Shown: positions 1-9,499, counted from the stretch's first letter. The stretch: DNA of 64,000 nucleotides from Pseudomonas sp. UBA5706 (GCF_002419965.1 NZ_DIHC01000019.1:1-64000); one strand, 5' to 3'. Notes: a model not told the origin generated them from the sequence alone. Program-made: numbers and translations.

Positions 1-59
1 ACGCGATCAGCGGTCCGAGCCACATATCGAGGCGGACGGGATGAAGATACGGGCGCGCC

Positions 60-884
60 TTATGAGTCAGCGGCTTGCTTGGCCTTGACCCGTTCCGCCG
101 GACGCCGAACGCCTGCCACGATCTTTTCTACCGCCTTGGTGGCTGCGACCATGCCGAAGGTCGCCGTGACCATCATGACCGCGCCGAAACCGCCGGCGCA
201 GTCGAGTTTCACCCCATCACCGACAAAGCTTTTCTGCAGGCAGATGCTGCCATCCGGCTTGGGGTAGCGCAGTTGCTCGGTGGAGAACACGCAAGGCACG
301 CTGTAGTGACGGGTCACGGTGCGTGAGAATCCGTAGTCGCGGCGCAGGGTCGAGCGCACTTTTGAAGCCAAGGGGTCGTTGAAGGTGCGGTTCAGGTCGC
401 AGACCTGGATCAGCGTCGGGTCGATCTGCCCGCCCGCGCCGCCGGTGGTGATGATCTGGATCTTGCGCCGCTTGCACCAGGCAATCAGCGCCGCCTTGGC
501 GTTGACGCTGTCGATGCAGTCCAGCACGCAGTCGATCGTCGGCGTGATGTACTCGGCCATGGTTTCGCGGGTCACGAAATCGGCCACGGCATGCACCACG
601 CAGTCAGGATTGATCTCCCGCAAACGTTCGGCCATGACCTCGACTTTCGCGCGGCCGACGGTGCTGGTCAGGGCATGCAGCTGGCGGTTGCTGTTGCTGA
701 CGCAGACATCGTCCAGGTCGAACAGGGAAATTTCTCCCACCCCGCAACGCGCCATGGCTTCGGCCGCCCATGAGCCCACGCCACCGATGCCGACCACCGC
801 CACATGGGCCGCACGCAGGCGTTCCAGGCCCTCGATGCCATACAGACGGGCGACGCCGGCAAACCGTGGATCTTCTGTGCTCAT
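60..884 (-). CDS. tcdA: tRNA threonylcarbamoyladenosine dehydratase
   Basis: A 274-residue E1/ThiF-fold protein. In the TcdA (CsdL) family this enzyme uses ATP to cyclise the t6A37 modification of ANN-decoding tRNAs to ct6A. The nucleotide-binding glycine loop GIGGVGSWAAEA lies near residue 34, followed by a DLDDV acidic segment and the NSNRQ adenylate-site motif. I start at the ATG at 884 (MSTEDPRF), which matches the family N-terminus. An in-frame TTG further upstream would add an unlikely 52-residue extension. A TATAAT -10 lies 28 bases upstream. The gene is divergent from the glycosyltransferase at 1233. Confidence 0.93.
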   Translation of the reverse strand: MSTEDPRFAGVARLYGIEGLERLRAAHVAVVGIGGVGSWAAEAMARCGVGEISLFDLDDVCVSNSNRQLHALTSTVGRAKVEVMAERLREINPDCVVHAVADFVTRETMAEYITPTIDCVLDCIDSVNAKAALIAWCKRRKIQIITTGGAGGQIDPTLIQVCDLNRTFNDPLASKVRSTLRRDYGFSRTVTRHYSVPCVFSTEQLRYPKPDGSICLQKSFVGDGVKLDCAGGFGAVMMVTATFGMVAATKAVEKIVAGVRRPAERVKAKQAADS

Positions 885-1232
885 GACCAATACCCCAAAA
901 AACCGGCGCGCATTATAGGCCGTGCTTGAGATTGGGACAGCTGTCTGTTGCGGGTGTTTGGTCCGAAAAACCACTTCAGCATGGGTACTCGGCGAGCGCC
1001 GCACATTGGTCTCGGGGTCTGCATGCCTTATCGACAGCAATAGTTTTCAGCAACGCCACCGCCGACACGTTGGCTGACACGGATCCTGAAACTGGATCGC
1101 AAACCTACAAGTATCCGCGAGACGGACTACATTTTTTTCAGAACAGAACTTCAACCTTTGGCAGATGCCAAAGCTCGTGCAGGCTGATGTCCATCAGTTC
1201 CCCCTGTTCCCGCCTAGGAACCTGAAGTCGCT
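885..1232. other. Divergent intergenic region, tcdA / glucan synthase
   Basis: These 348 bases separate two divergent genes. Apart from the tcdA -10 box I see no convincing ORF, RNA gene or strong hairpin. The promoter of the downstream glucan-synthase-like gene should lie here but was not identified. A short C-rich stretch and a weak GGAA precede the ATG at 1233. Confidence 0.5.
912..917 (-). promoter_or_regulatory. Sigma-70 -10 box for tcdA
   Basis: On the minus strand this is a perfect TATAAT, 28 bases upstream of the tcdA ATG. The -35 region about 17 bases further up reads TGTCCC, which is weak. The position suits a short leader. Confidence 0.5.
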
Positions 1233-3821
1233 ATGCCATCGCGTAAATTTGGTCTTAATCTGGTTGTCGTCGTGGCGATTGCCGCGCTGTTCACGGGGTT
1301 CTGGGCGTTGATCAACCGCCCGGTGGCCTCCCCCAATTGGCCCGAACACATCTCTGGATTCTCCTACTCTCCCTTCCGCCTAGGCCAAAACCCGCAGAAA
1401 GGCGTGTATCCGTCTGACGATGAAATACGTCAGGACCTGGAATTAATGAGCAAGTCCACTGACAACATCCGCATCTATTCGGTGGATGGCAGCCAGCAGG
1501 ACATTCCGAAACTGGCCGAGGAATTCGGCCTGCGCGTCACCCTTGGTATCTGGATTAGCCCCGACCAAGCGCGTAACGAGCGGGAGATCAATACGGCTAT
1601 CGAACTGGCCAATACAACGCGCAGCGTGGTGCGTGTGGTGGTGGGCAACGAAGCGCTCTATCGGGAAGAAGTCACGCCCAAGGAACTGATGGCCATCCTC
1701 GACCGCGTGCGTGCGGCGGTAAAGGTGCCGGTGACCACCTCCGAGCAATGGCACATCTGGGAGAAATACCCGGAGCTGGCCAAGCATGTGGACCTGATCG
1801 CGGCGCACATTCTGCCGTACTGGGAATACATCCCTGTGGACAAAGCCGGGCAGTACGTTTTCGACCGTGCCCGGGAACTTAAGCACCTGTTCCCGAAAAA
1901 ACCTTTGCTGCTGTCTGAAGTCGGTTGGCCGAGCAATGGCCACATGCGTGGCGGCGCCGATGCGACCCAGGCCGATCAGGCCATTTACCTGCGCACTCTG
2001 GTCAACAAGCTCAACCGTCAGGGCTTTAACTACTTTGTGATCGAGGCATTCGACCAGCCCTGGAAAGCCAGTGACGAAGGCTCGGTCGGCGCGTATTGGG
2101 GTGTCTACAACGCCGCGCGCCAGCAGAAATTCAACTTCGACGGCCCCGTTGTTGCCATCCCGCAGTGGCGCGTATTGGCCATCGGCTCGGCCGTCCTGGC
2201 GATGCTTTCCCTGGCACTGCTGTTGATCGACGGCTCGGCCCTGCGTCAGCGTGGTCGGACCTTCCTGACCTTCATCGCATTCCTGTGTGGTTCGGTACTG
2301 GTGTGGATCGGCTACGACTACAGCCAGCAATACAGCACCTGGTTCAGCCTGCTTGTAGGATTTTTGCTGGCGCTCGGCGCACTCGGGGTATTTATCGTAT
2401 TGCTGACCGAAGCGCATGAGCTGGCCGAGGCGGTCTGGACGCACAAACGTCGCCGCGAATTCCTGCCTGTGGATACGGATACCGCCTACAGACCGAAGGT
2501 CTCGGTGCATGTGCCCTGCTACAACGAACCGCCTGAGATGGTGAAGCAAACCCTCAATGCGCTGGCGGCGCTGGACTACCCGGACTTCGAAGTGTTGCTG
2601 ATCGACAACAACACCAAGGACCCGGCCGTGTGGGAACCTGTCAAAGCCCACTGCGAGATGCTCGGCGAGCGCTTCAAGTTCTTCCACGTGGCTCCGCTGG
2701 CGGGTTTCAAGGGTGGCGCGCTGAACTACCTGATTCCGCATACGGCAAAGGATGCCGAAGTCATCGCGGTAATCGATTCGGATTACTGCGTCGATCGCAA
2801 CTGGCTCAAGCACATGGTTCCGCATTTCGCTGACCCGAAAATTGCCGTGGTGCAGTCGCCGCAGGATTATCGCGACCAGCACGAAAGCGCGTTCAAGAAG
2901 CTCTGCTACTCGGAATACAAAGGCTTCTTCTACATCGGCATGGTCACCCGCAACGACCGTGACGCGATCATTCAGCACGGCACCATGACCATGACCCGCC
3001 GCTCGGTGCTCGAAGAACTGGGCTGGGCCGACTGGTGTATCTGTGAGGATGCGGAGCTGGGCCTGCGAGTCTTCGAGAAAGGCTATTCGGCCGCCTACGC
3101 CCACAACAGCTACGGCAAGGGCCTGATGCCGGACACCTTCATCGACTTCAAAAAACAACGCTTCCGCTGGGCGTATGGCGCAATCCAGATCATCAAGCGA
3201 CACACCGCGAGCCTGCTGCGTGGTAAAGACACGGAGCTGACGCGCGGCCAGCGCTATCACTTCCTGGCGGGCTGGCTGCCGTGGGTCGCCGATGGCATGA
3301 ACATTTTCTTCACCGTCGGCGCTCTATTGTGGTCGGCGGCGATGATCATCGTGCCCAACCGGGTCGATCCGCCGTTGCTGATCTTCGCAATTCCGCCTCT
3401 GGCGCTGTTCTTCTTTAAGGTGGGCAAGATCATTTTCCTCTACCGCCGCGCAGTGGGCGTGAACCTCAAGGACGCCTTTTACGCGGCGCTGGCCGGGCTG
3501 GCGCTCTCGCACACCATCGCCAAAGCCGTGCTGTATGGTTTCTTCACTACCAGCATTCCGTTCTTCCGTACGCCGAAAAATGCCGACAGCCACGGGCTGC
3601 TGGTCGCCATTTCCGAAGCACGCGAGGAGCTGTTCATCATGCTGCTGCTGTGGGGCGCGGCGCTGGGGATCTGCTTGGTGCAAGGCCTGCCGAGCAACGA
3701 TATGCGCCTTTGGGTCGCCATGCTGCTGGTGCAGTCGCTGCCGTATCTGGCGGCGCTGATCATGGCGTTTCTCTCCTCGCTGCCCAAGCCCAAGGCACAG
3801 ACCGAACCGGCCACGGCTTGA
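1233..3821 (+). CDS. GH17-GT2 fusion, beta-glucan synthase-like membrane protein
   Basis: An 862-residue inner-membrane protein with two catalytic modules. An N-terminal membrane anchor (about 8-28) leads into a GH17-like glucan hydrolase/transglycosylase domain (about 40-300) carrying VVGNEAL and a later LLSEVGWPS, the usual two-glutamate pattern. Membrane segments (about 310-405) follow, then a processive family-2 glycosyltransferase with IDSDYC (DxD), CEDAELG and the QRFRW motif, and a C-terminal membrane bundle. The layout resembles NdvB-type enzymes that make cyclic or linear beta-1,3-glucans. I infer a periplasmic glucan product trimmed or transferred by the GH17 domain. The product is not proven, so no symbol is given. 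Monocistronic, with a terminator downstream. Confidence 0.85.
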   Translation: MPSRKFGLNLVVVVAIAALFTGFWALINRPVASPNWPEHISGFSYSPFRLGQNPQKGVYPSDDEIRQDLELMSKSTDNIRIYSVDGSQQDIPKLAEEFGLRVTLGIWISPDQARNEREINTAIELANTTRSVVRVVVGNEALYREEVTPKELMAILDRVRAAVKVPVTTSEQWHIWEKYPELAKHVDLIAAHILPYWEYIPVDKAGQYVFDRARELKHLFPKKPLLLSEVGWPSNGHMRGGADATQADQAIYLRTLVNKLNRQGFNYFVIEAFDQPWKASDEGSVGAYWGVYNAARQQKFNFDGPVVAIPQWRVLAIGSAVLAMLSLALLLIDGSALRQRGRTFLTFIAFLCGSVLVWIGYDYSQQYSTWFSLLVGFLLALGALGVFIVLLTEAHELAEAVWTHKRRREFLPVDTDTAYRPKVSVHVPCYNEPPEMVKQTLNALAALDYPDFEVLLIDNNTKDPAVWEPVKAHCEMLGERFKFFHVAPLAGFKGGALNYLIPHTAKDAEVIAVIDSDYCVDRNWLKHMVPHFADPKIAVVQSPQDYRDQHESAFKKLCYSEYKGFFYIGMVTRNDRDAIIQHGTMTMTRRSVLEELGWADWCICEDAELGLRVFEKGYSAAYAHNSYGKGLMPDTFIDFKKQRFRWAYGAIQIIKRHTASLLRGKDTELTRGQRYHFLAGWLPWVADGMNIFFTVGALLWSAAMIIVPNRVDPPLLIFAIPPLALFFFKVGKIIFLYRRAVGVNLKDAFYAALAGLALSHTIAKAVLYGFFTTSIPFFRTPKNADSHGLLVAISEAREELFIMLLLWGAALGICLVQGLPSNDMRLWVAMLLVQSLPYLAALIMAFLSSLPKPKAQTEPATA

Positions 3822-3840
3822 AACAATGATGCGCTGTACC

Positions 3841-3872
3841 AAACGGCGGCCTTCGGGTCGCCGTTTTGCTTT
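3841..3872 (+). terminator. Rho-independent terminator after the GH17-GT2 gene
   Basis: An eight-base-pair stem AAACGGCG/CGCCGTTT closes a ten-base loop and is followed by TTGCTTT. It sits 20 bases past the stop codon, between this gene and dapE. Confidence 0.8.
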
Positions 3873-3920
3873 AAGATGTCTGCCGTTTTCCGGCCCTACA
3901 CTCAACTGCGCGGACCTTTC

Positions 3921-5072
3921 ATGACAGCCCCAGCCGACCTCTCGCCTACTCTGCAACTCGCGTGCGACCTGATCCGTCGTCCATCGGTCACGCCGCTCGA
4001 CGCCGACTGTCAGGCGCTGATGATGAAACGCCTGGGCGATGCCGGGTTCGCGCTGGAACCCCTGCGTATCGAAGACGTCGACAACTTCTGGGCCACCCAC
4101 GGCACCGAGGATGGTCCGGTGCTGTGCTTTGCCGGGCACACCGATGTGGTGCCGACCGGTCCCGTACAGGCTTGGCAGAATGATCCGTTCGACGCCCTGA
4201 TCGATGAAGACGGCATGCTCTGTGGCCGTGGTGCAGCGGACATGAAAGGCAGTCTGGCGTCGATGATCATCGCCACCGAGCGTTTCGTCGCTGATTACCC
4301 GAACCACAAGGGCAAGGTCGCGTACCTGATCACCAGCGACGAAGAAGGCCCGGCGCACCACGGCACCAAAGCGGTGGTCGAGCGTCTGGCGGCGCGCAAG
4401 GAGCGTCTGGACTGGTGCATCGTTGGCGAACCCTCGAGCACTGCGCTGGTGGGCGATGTGGTCAAGAATGGTCGTCGCGGCTCCCTCGGCGCTACCCTGA
4501 CGGTCAAGGGAAAACAGGGCCACGTCGCGTATCCGCATCTGGCGAAGAACCCGATCCATCTGGCGGCGCCCGCGCTGGCCGAACTCGCCGCCGAGCATTG
4601 GGACGCAGGCAATGCTTTTTTCCCACCGACCAGTTTCCAGATCTCTAACCTGAACTCCGGGACCGGCGCGACCAACGTGATTCCCGGCGACCTGACGGCA
4701 GTCTTCAACTTCCGCTTTTCCACCGAATCCACCGTCGAAGGCCTGCAGAAACGCGTCGCCGATATTCTCGACAAGCACGGTCTGGACTGGCACGTGGAAT
4801 GGGCCCTGTCGGGCCTGCCGTTCCTGACCGAACCGGGTGCGTTGCTCGATGCGGTGTCGGCCAGCATCAAAAGCGTTACCGGGCGCGAAACCAAGGCGTC
4901 CACCAGCGGCGGCACATCGGACGGCCGCTTCATTGCCACCCTCGGCACACAGGTGGTCGAGCTGGGGCCGGTCAACGCGACGATTCATCAGGTCAACGAG
5001 CGCATTCTGGCCAGCGATCTCGATGTGCTGGCCGAGATCTACTATCAGACTCTGGTCAGGTTGCTCGCCTGA
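3921..5072 (+). CDS. dapE: Succinyl-diaminopimelate desuccinylase
   Basis: A 383-residue M20-family zinc hydrolase that removes succinate from N-succinyl-LL-diaminopimelate in the lysine/peptidoglycan precursor pathway. Visible motifs are FAGHTDVVPTG (metal-binding His near residue 73), RGAADMKGS (bridging Asp), TSDEEGPA (catalytic and metal-binding glutamates) and a C-terminal IHQVNER. The ATG at 3921 gives the family length; 15 more in-frame codons upstream lack support. The stop overlaps the rlmA start by one base, so the two are translationally coupled. Confidence 0.96.
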   Translation: MTAPADLSPTLQLACDLIRRPSVTPLDADCQALMMKRLGDAGFALEPLRIEDVDNFWATHGTEDGPVLCFAGHTDVVPTGPVQAWQNDPFDALIDEDGMLCGRGAADMKGSLASMIIATERFVADYPNHKGKVAYLITSDEEGPAHHGTKAVVERLAARKERLDWCIVGEPSSTALVGDVVKNGRRGSLGATLTVKGKQGHVAYPHLAKNPIHLAAPALAELAAEHWDAGNAFFPPTSFQISNLNSGTGATNVIPGDLTAVFNFRFSTESTVEGLQKRVADILDKHGLDWHVEWALSGLPFLTEPGALLDAVSASIKSVTGRETKASTSGGTSDGRFIATLGTQVVELGPVNATIHQVNERILASDLDVLAEIYYQTLVRLLA

Positions 5073-5881
5073 TGCTGACCTGCCCCATTTGCTCAGCCGC
5101 GCTTGATTCAGCCGACAACGGCGTGGTGTGCCCGGCGGGCCATCGCTTCGACCGCGCCCGTCAGGGTTACCTGAACCTGCTGCCTGTGCAGCACAAGAAC
5201 AGCCGAGACCCTGGCGATAATCAGGCGATGGTCGAGGCGCGGCGAGACTTTCTTAACGCCGGGCATTACGCACCGGTGGCCAAACGTCTGGCTGAGTTGG
5301 CCGCCGAACGCGCGCCCGCCCACTGGCTGGACATCGGTTGTGGCGAAGGCTACTACACCACGCAGATCGCCGATGCGCTGCCGGGTGCCGATGGCTACGC
5401 GCTGGATATCTCCCGCGAAGCGGTCAAGCGCGCGTGTAAACGCAATACTCAACTAACCTGGTTGATCGCCAGCATGGCCCGCGTGCCGCTGCCGGGCGCC
5501 AGCATTCAGTTCATCGCCAGCGTGTTCAGTCCGCTGGATTGGGACGAAGCCAAGCGGTTGCTGTCGCCCGGTGGTGGCCTGATGCGTGTAGGACCCACCA
5601 ACGAGCATCTGATGGAACTGCGCCAGCGCCTTTACGACGAGGTCCGCGACTACGCCGATGACAAGCATCTGGCTCTGGTCCCCGAAGGCATGAGCCTGCA
5701 ACACAGCGAAACCCTGCGATTCAAGCTGACACTGGTGGAGGGCCAGGCCCGCGCCAACCTGCTGGCCATGACACCCCACGGCTGGCGCGCCAGTGCCGAG
5801 CGGCGGGCCAGCGTTATCGAACAGGCGGAGCCTTTCGAGGTGACCGTGTCCATGCGCTACGATTATTTCGTTTTGCAGTGA
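5072..5881 (+). CDS. rlmA: 23S rRNA (guanine-N1) methyltransferase, RlmA type
   Basis: A 269-residue SAM-dependent methyltransferase of the RlmA/RrmA family, which in E. coli methylates G745 of 23S rRNA. The N-terminus has the family zinc ribbon (C4, C7, C20, H24), and the SAM-binding motif LDIGCGEGYY lies near residue 90. The start codon shares one base with the dapE stop (TGATG), an operon-type overlap. An upstream in-frame extension inside dapE is only a shadow. The exact target base in this organism is inferred from the family. Confidence 0.9.
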   Translation: MLTCPICSAALDSADNGVVCPAGHRFDRARQGYLNLLPVQHKNSRDPGDNQAMVEARRDFLNAGHYAPVAKRLAELAAERAPAHWLDIGCGEGYYTTQIADALPGADGYALDISREAVKRACKRNTQLTWLIASMARVPLPGASIQFIASVFSPLDWDEAKRLLSPGGGLMRVGPTNEHLMELRQRLYDEVRDYADDKHLALVPEGMSLQHSETLRFKLTLVEGQARANLLAMTPHGWRASAERRASVIEQAEPFEVTVSMRYDYFVLQ

Positions 5882-5946
5882 ATGCTCGACTACCTAGAAC
5901 GAATGAATCCGCGAATGGATTTTCCAGAACACACCCAGAGGCATCC

Positions 5947-6324
5947 ATGCGCCAACCCGATATCGAGATTTACCTGAAAGACGCTGACGTTGATCACAAG
6001 GCCATCACCGCTTGGCTCACCGTGGACGTCGGCCCGTGCAGCGAATGGGTGCAGAAGGGCCAGACCTGGAAGTGCAAAGCCGGCGACATCCCGGTGACCT
6101 GGATTCCCAAGGCCGTCGGCAAATGGAACAGCCTGTGCCTGGACAGCGACAAGACGCCGTGGGACGACGATATCGCCTGCGCCCGTGCTGCCTTTGCCGC
6201 GCTCAACGTGGAAGTGCGCTGCGCACCGGGAACGTGGGTCGAGGAAGAGAGCGACGAAGACGCTGATCGCTGGATTCGTATCAGTGCCGACGGTGAGCAA
6301 GAGATTACCTGGCGTACGTCGTGA
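5947..6324 (+). CDS. Conserved hypothetical protein
   Basis: A 125-residue acidic cytoplasmic protein starting MRQPDIEIYLKDAD. It has no signal peptide or membrane segment and no motif that I can tie to a function. It carries a few tryptophans and cysteines and an acidic EEESDEDADRW stretch near the C-terminus. The ORF extends 23 codons upstream to overlap rlmA, but the ATG at 5947 is the more natural start. It is the last gene before the REPIN region and may be cotranscribed with dapE-rlmA. Confidence 0.7.
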   Translation: MRQPDIEIYLKDADVDHKAITAWLTVDVGPCSEWVQKGQTWKCKAGDIPVTWIPKAVGKWNSLCLDSDKTPWDDDIACARAAFAALNVEVRCAPGTWVEEESDEDADRWIRISADGEQEITWRTS

Positions 6325-6391
6325 GCCCCAGGCCCCCCGGATGACATACGTTTGGGGGGCGTCCCACGCACAGCGCTTCTGCCCGCGGGGC

Positions 6392-6525
6392 GTAGGAGCG
6401 TGGCTTGCCCGCGATCTGGCGCGAAGCAGCAGCAAAACCATCCGGCTTCGTTCGGTCAGGTGTACCGAGAGTGCAGTATCTACTGCCGGTTCCCGGCAGA
6501 TCGCGGGCAAGCCTCGCTCCTATAG
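6392..6525. repeat. REPIN copy A1 (inverted REP pair)
   Basis: A left arm beginning GTAGGAGCGTGGCTTGCCCG and a right arm ending GCAAGCCTCGCTCCTATAG flank a central spacer. The arms match Pseudomonas REP sequences and can form an imperfect hairpin. The left arm contains GATCTGGCGCGAAGC, also seen in the array at 38 kb. Confidence 0.85.
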
Positions 6526-6530
6526 CCTCC

Positions 6531-6888
6531 GGCCAGAATCAAAAGCGATCCCCGCGTACATCTTGGCCAGAACCAAACAGCGCTTCTGCCCGCAGGGCGT
6601 AGGAGCGTGGCTTGCCCGCGATCTGGCGCGAAGCGGCAGCAAACCATCCGGCTTCGTTCAGTCAGGTGTACCGAGAGTGCAGGACCTACTGCCGGTTCCC
6701 GGCAGATCGCGGGCAAGCCTCGCTCCTACGGCCTCCGGCCAGAATCAATAGCGATCCCCCGTGCATCTCCGGTCCAAGTCAAAAGCAATCCCGTGTGCAT
6801 CTTTGGCGAGAATCAAAAGCAATCCCGTATACATCTGTGGCCAGAATCAAAACGATCCCCGCACGCATCTCGGGCCAGGATCAAAAGC
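6531..6888. repeat. 34-bp tandem satellite linked to the REPINs
   Basis: Four contiguous 34-base units start at 6737, 6771, 6805 and 6839 (consensus core GGCCAGAATCAAAAGC), with a partial fifth at 6873-6888. A further unit at 6531-6564 and a truncated one at 6565 lie between the two REPINs. The reverse complement of the core (GCTTTTGATTCTGGCC) recurs in the 38-kb array. The block ends about 120 bases before plsB. Confidence 0.8.
6599..6729. repeat. REPIN copy A2 (inverted REP pair)
   Basis: A near copy of the REPIN at 6392, offset by 207 bases. The left arm is GTAGGAGCGTGGCTTGCCCG and the right arm ends GCAAGCCTCGCTCCTAC. The central spacer differs at several positions, so the duplication is not brand-new. 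Confidence 0.85.
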
Positions 6889-7006
6889 CCCCCCCTCCAC
6901 GTCCGCCGCCTTATCATCGCCCGGTAATCCCCGCCACTTTGCCCATCCCCGCCATATCCGGCAAACTGGCCGCCTCGTGGGCATTGCCCCTTTGCGCAGA
7001 ATTCGT

Positions 7007-9499
7007 ATGACCCGTTCCCCGTTTCGCCGTCTCGTCTTTGGCACCGTGCGTCGCCTGCTGTATTTATGGGTGCGCTCAGAGACGATCAATCAGTCGTCCT
7101 TCACCCTTAATCTCGACCGCAGCCGCCCGGTGTTTTATGCGCTACAAAGCCCGTCGCTGAGCGATCTGGCGGTGCTTGATACCGAGTGTCGCAAAGCCGG
7201 TCTGCCGCGACCTGTGCTGTCCGTGGCAGTGGGCAACCTGACAGAGCCTGCCGCATTCTTTTACCTGACGCCGGAACCCGACTGGCTGGGCCGCCAGGAC
7301 AAACGCGGTGCGCCGCCTACCCTGGAAAGGCTGGTGGGCGCGGTGACGCAGAACGCCGCCGAGGATGCGCAGATCATCCCGGTCAGCGTCTTCTGGGGGC
7401 AGTCGCCGGACAAGGAGGACAGCCCGTGGAAACTGCTGTTCGCCGACAGTTGGGCCGTTACCGGGCGTTTGCGGCGCTTGATCACGATTCTGATTCTCGG
7501 GCGCAAGACCCGCGTGCAATTCTCTGCGCCAATCCATCTGCGTGAGCTGGTGGACCAGAACAAAGGTTACGAACGTACGGTGCGCATGGCGCAACGCCTG
7601 CTGCGCGTGCATTTCCGCAATCTGAAAACCGCCACGATAGGCCCGGACCTGTCGCACCGACGTAACCTGGTCAAAGGCCTGCTCGCCGATCCCCTGGTCA
7701 AACAGGCGATCCTCGACGAAGCCGCGCGGGAGAAAATTCCAGAGTCCAAGGCGCGGGAAAAGGCGCTGCATTACGGTAACGAAATCGCCTCGGACTACAC
7801 CTACACCGCCATCCGCTTTTTGGAAGTGGTGTTGAGCTGGTTCTGGAACAAGATCTACGACGGCATTAAGGTCAGTCACCTGGAGGGCGTGCAGAACGTC
7901 GCCCAGGGCAACGAGATCATTTACGTACCGTGCCATCGCAGCCACATCGATTACCTATTGCTGTCGTACCTGCTTTTCCGCAATGGCCTGACGCCGCCGC
8001 ACATCGCTGCCGGCATCAACCTCAATATGCCGGTGATCGGCAGCCTGCTGCGCCGTGGTGGCGCATTTTTCATGCGCCGCACGTTCAAGGGTAACCCGCT
8101 GTACACCGCTGTTTTCAACGAATACCTGCATACCCTGTTCACCAAGGGCTTCCCGGTGGAGTACTTCGTCGAGGGCGGACGTTCACGTACCGGGCGCATG
8201 TTGCAGCCCAAGACTGGCATGCTCGCCATTACGATGCGCAGCTATCTGCGCAACTCGCGCACGCCGATCGTTTTCGTCCCGGTGTACATCGGTTACGAGC
8301 GTGTGCTGGAAGGCCGCACTTACCTGGGTGAATTGCGCGGAGCGACGAAAAAGAAAGAATCGATTTTCGACATCTTCAAGGTCATCGGCGCGCTCAAGCA
8401 GCGTTTCGGTCAGGTCTCGGTCAACTTTGGCGAGCCGATCAAGCTCGCCGAATTTCTTGACCACGAGCAGCCGGACTGGCGCACCCAGACGCTTGGCCCG
8501 GTGTTCAAGCCTGACTGGCTTAACGAGACCACTCACCGGCTGGGCGAGCGTGTGGCTCGTCATCTGAACGAAGCCGCCGCGGTCAATCCGGTGAATCTGG
8601 TGGCGCTGGCGCTGTTGTCGACCAACAAGCATGCACTGGATGATCAAGCCCTGGCCCGTGTGCTGGACCTCTACCTGAGCTTGCTGCGCAGCGTGCCCTA
8701 TTCGCCGCATACCACGCTGCCGGACGGTGATGGCCGGGCGCTGATCGAGCATGTCAAAGGCATGGATCTGCTCTCCGAGCTCAAAGACACGCTGGGCAAG
8801 ATCCTCTATCTGGACGAGCCGAACGCTGTCCTGATGACCTATTACCGCAACAACGTGCTGCACATCTTTGCGTTGCCGTCGCTGTTAGCGAGTTTCTTCC
8901 AGAGTTCGTCACGCATGAGCCGCGAGCAGGTGCTGCGTTATGTCCGCGCGCTGTACCCGTACCTGCAGTCGGAGCTGTTCATTCGATGGTCGCTGGAGGA
9001 GCTCGACACGGTAGTCGATCAATGGCTGGCAGCGTTCGTCGAACAAGGGCTGTTGCGCCAGGAGAATGACGTCTACCTGCGCCCCGTTCCAAGCTCGCGG
9101 CACTTCGTGCTGCTGACGCTGTTGTCGCGGGCCATCGCGCAGACGCTGCAACGCTTCTACATGGCGATTTCGCTGCTGCTCAACAGCGGCCAGCACACAC
9201 TGACCGCCGAAGAGCTGGAGGATCTGAGCACGATCATGGCTCAGCGCTTGTCCATACTGCACGGCTTGAATGCTCCGGAATTCTTCGACAAGAGCCTGTT
9301 CCGCCACTTCATCCAAACGCTGCTGGAGCAGGACGTGTTGCGCAAGGATGACAGCGGCAAACTGGGCTATCACGCGTTGCTGGGCGAGCTGGCCGAAGGC
9401 GCGGCCAAACGGGTATTGCCCGCCGAGATTCGCTTGTCGATTCGCCAGGTCGCGCTGCATCGCAACGAAGAAGTGCTGGATGCAGGCCCGAGTGTCTGA
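7007..9499 (+). CDS. plsB: Glycerol-3-phosphate 1-O-acyltransferase
   Basis: An 830-residue membrane-associated acyltransferase that makes lysophosphatidic acid from sn-glycerol-3-phosphate, the first step of phospholipid synthesis. The catalytic HRSHID (H310-D315) is followed by GGAFFMRRTF, VEGGRSRTGR and VPVYIGYE, the four acyltransferase blocks in order. Length agrees with other Pseudomonas PlsB proteins. The ATG at 7007 (MTRSPFRR) is chosen; the open frame continues upstream only through the satellite repeat. Upstream repeats separate it from the dapE group. Confidence 0.95.
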   Translation: MTRSPFRRLVFGTVRRLLYLWVRSETINQSSFTLNLDRSRPVFYALQSPSLSDLAVLDTECRKAGLPRPVLSVAVGNLTEPAAFFYLTPEPDWLGRQDKRGAPPTLERLVGAVTQNAAEDAQIIPVSVFWGQSPDKEDSPWKLLFADSWAVTGRLRRLITILILGRKTRVQFSAPIHLRELVDQNKGYERTVRMAQRLLRVHFRNLKTATIGPDLSHRRNLVKGLLADPLVKQAILDEAAREKIPESKAREKALHYGNEIASDYTYTAIRFLEVVLSWFWNKIYDGIKVSHLEGVQNVAQGNEIIYVPCHRSHIDYLLLSYLLFRNGLTPPHIAAGINLNMPVIGSLLRRGGAFFMRRTFKGNPLYTAVFNEYLHTLFTKGFPVEYFVEGGRSRTGRMLQPKTGMLAITMRSYLRNSRTPIVFVPVYIGYERVLEGRTYLGELRGATKKKESIFDIFKVIGALKQRFGQVSVNFGEPIKLAEFLDHEQPDWRTQTLGPVFKPDWLNETTHRLGERVARHLNEAAAVNPVNLVALALLSTNKHALDDQALARVLDLYLSLLRSVPYSPHTTLPDGDGRALIEHVKGMDLLSELKDTLGKILYLDEPNAVLMTYYRNNVLHIFALPSLLASFFQSSSRMSREQVLRYVRALYPYLQSELFIRWSLEELDTVVDQWLAAFVEQGLLRQENDVYLRPVPSSRHFVLLTLLSRAIAQTLQRFYMAISLLLNSGQHTLTAEELEDLSTIMAQRLSILHGLNAPEFFDKSLFRHFIQTLLEQDVLRKDDSGKLGYHALLGELAEGAAKRVLPAEIRLSIRQVALHRNEEVLDAGPSV

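Noticed and set aside
1443..3260. 605-residue minus-strand ORF
   Set aside because: It is antisense to the GH17-GT2 gene, lacks a start/RBS and motifs; high-GC codon bias opens such shadows.
3324..4988. 554-residue minus-strand ORF
   Set aside because: Spans two plus-strand genes and their terminator; no start signal or motif.
6325..7006. Insertion sequence
   Set aside because: No transposase ORF; the sequence is REPINs plus tandem repeats. No RAYT gene is in the window.
6761..7006. N-terminal extension of plsB
   Set aside because: The open frame upstream of 7007 translates the satellite repeat; PlsB length fits without it.
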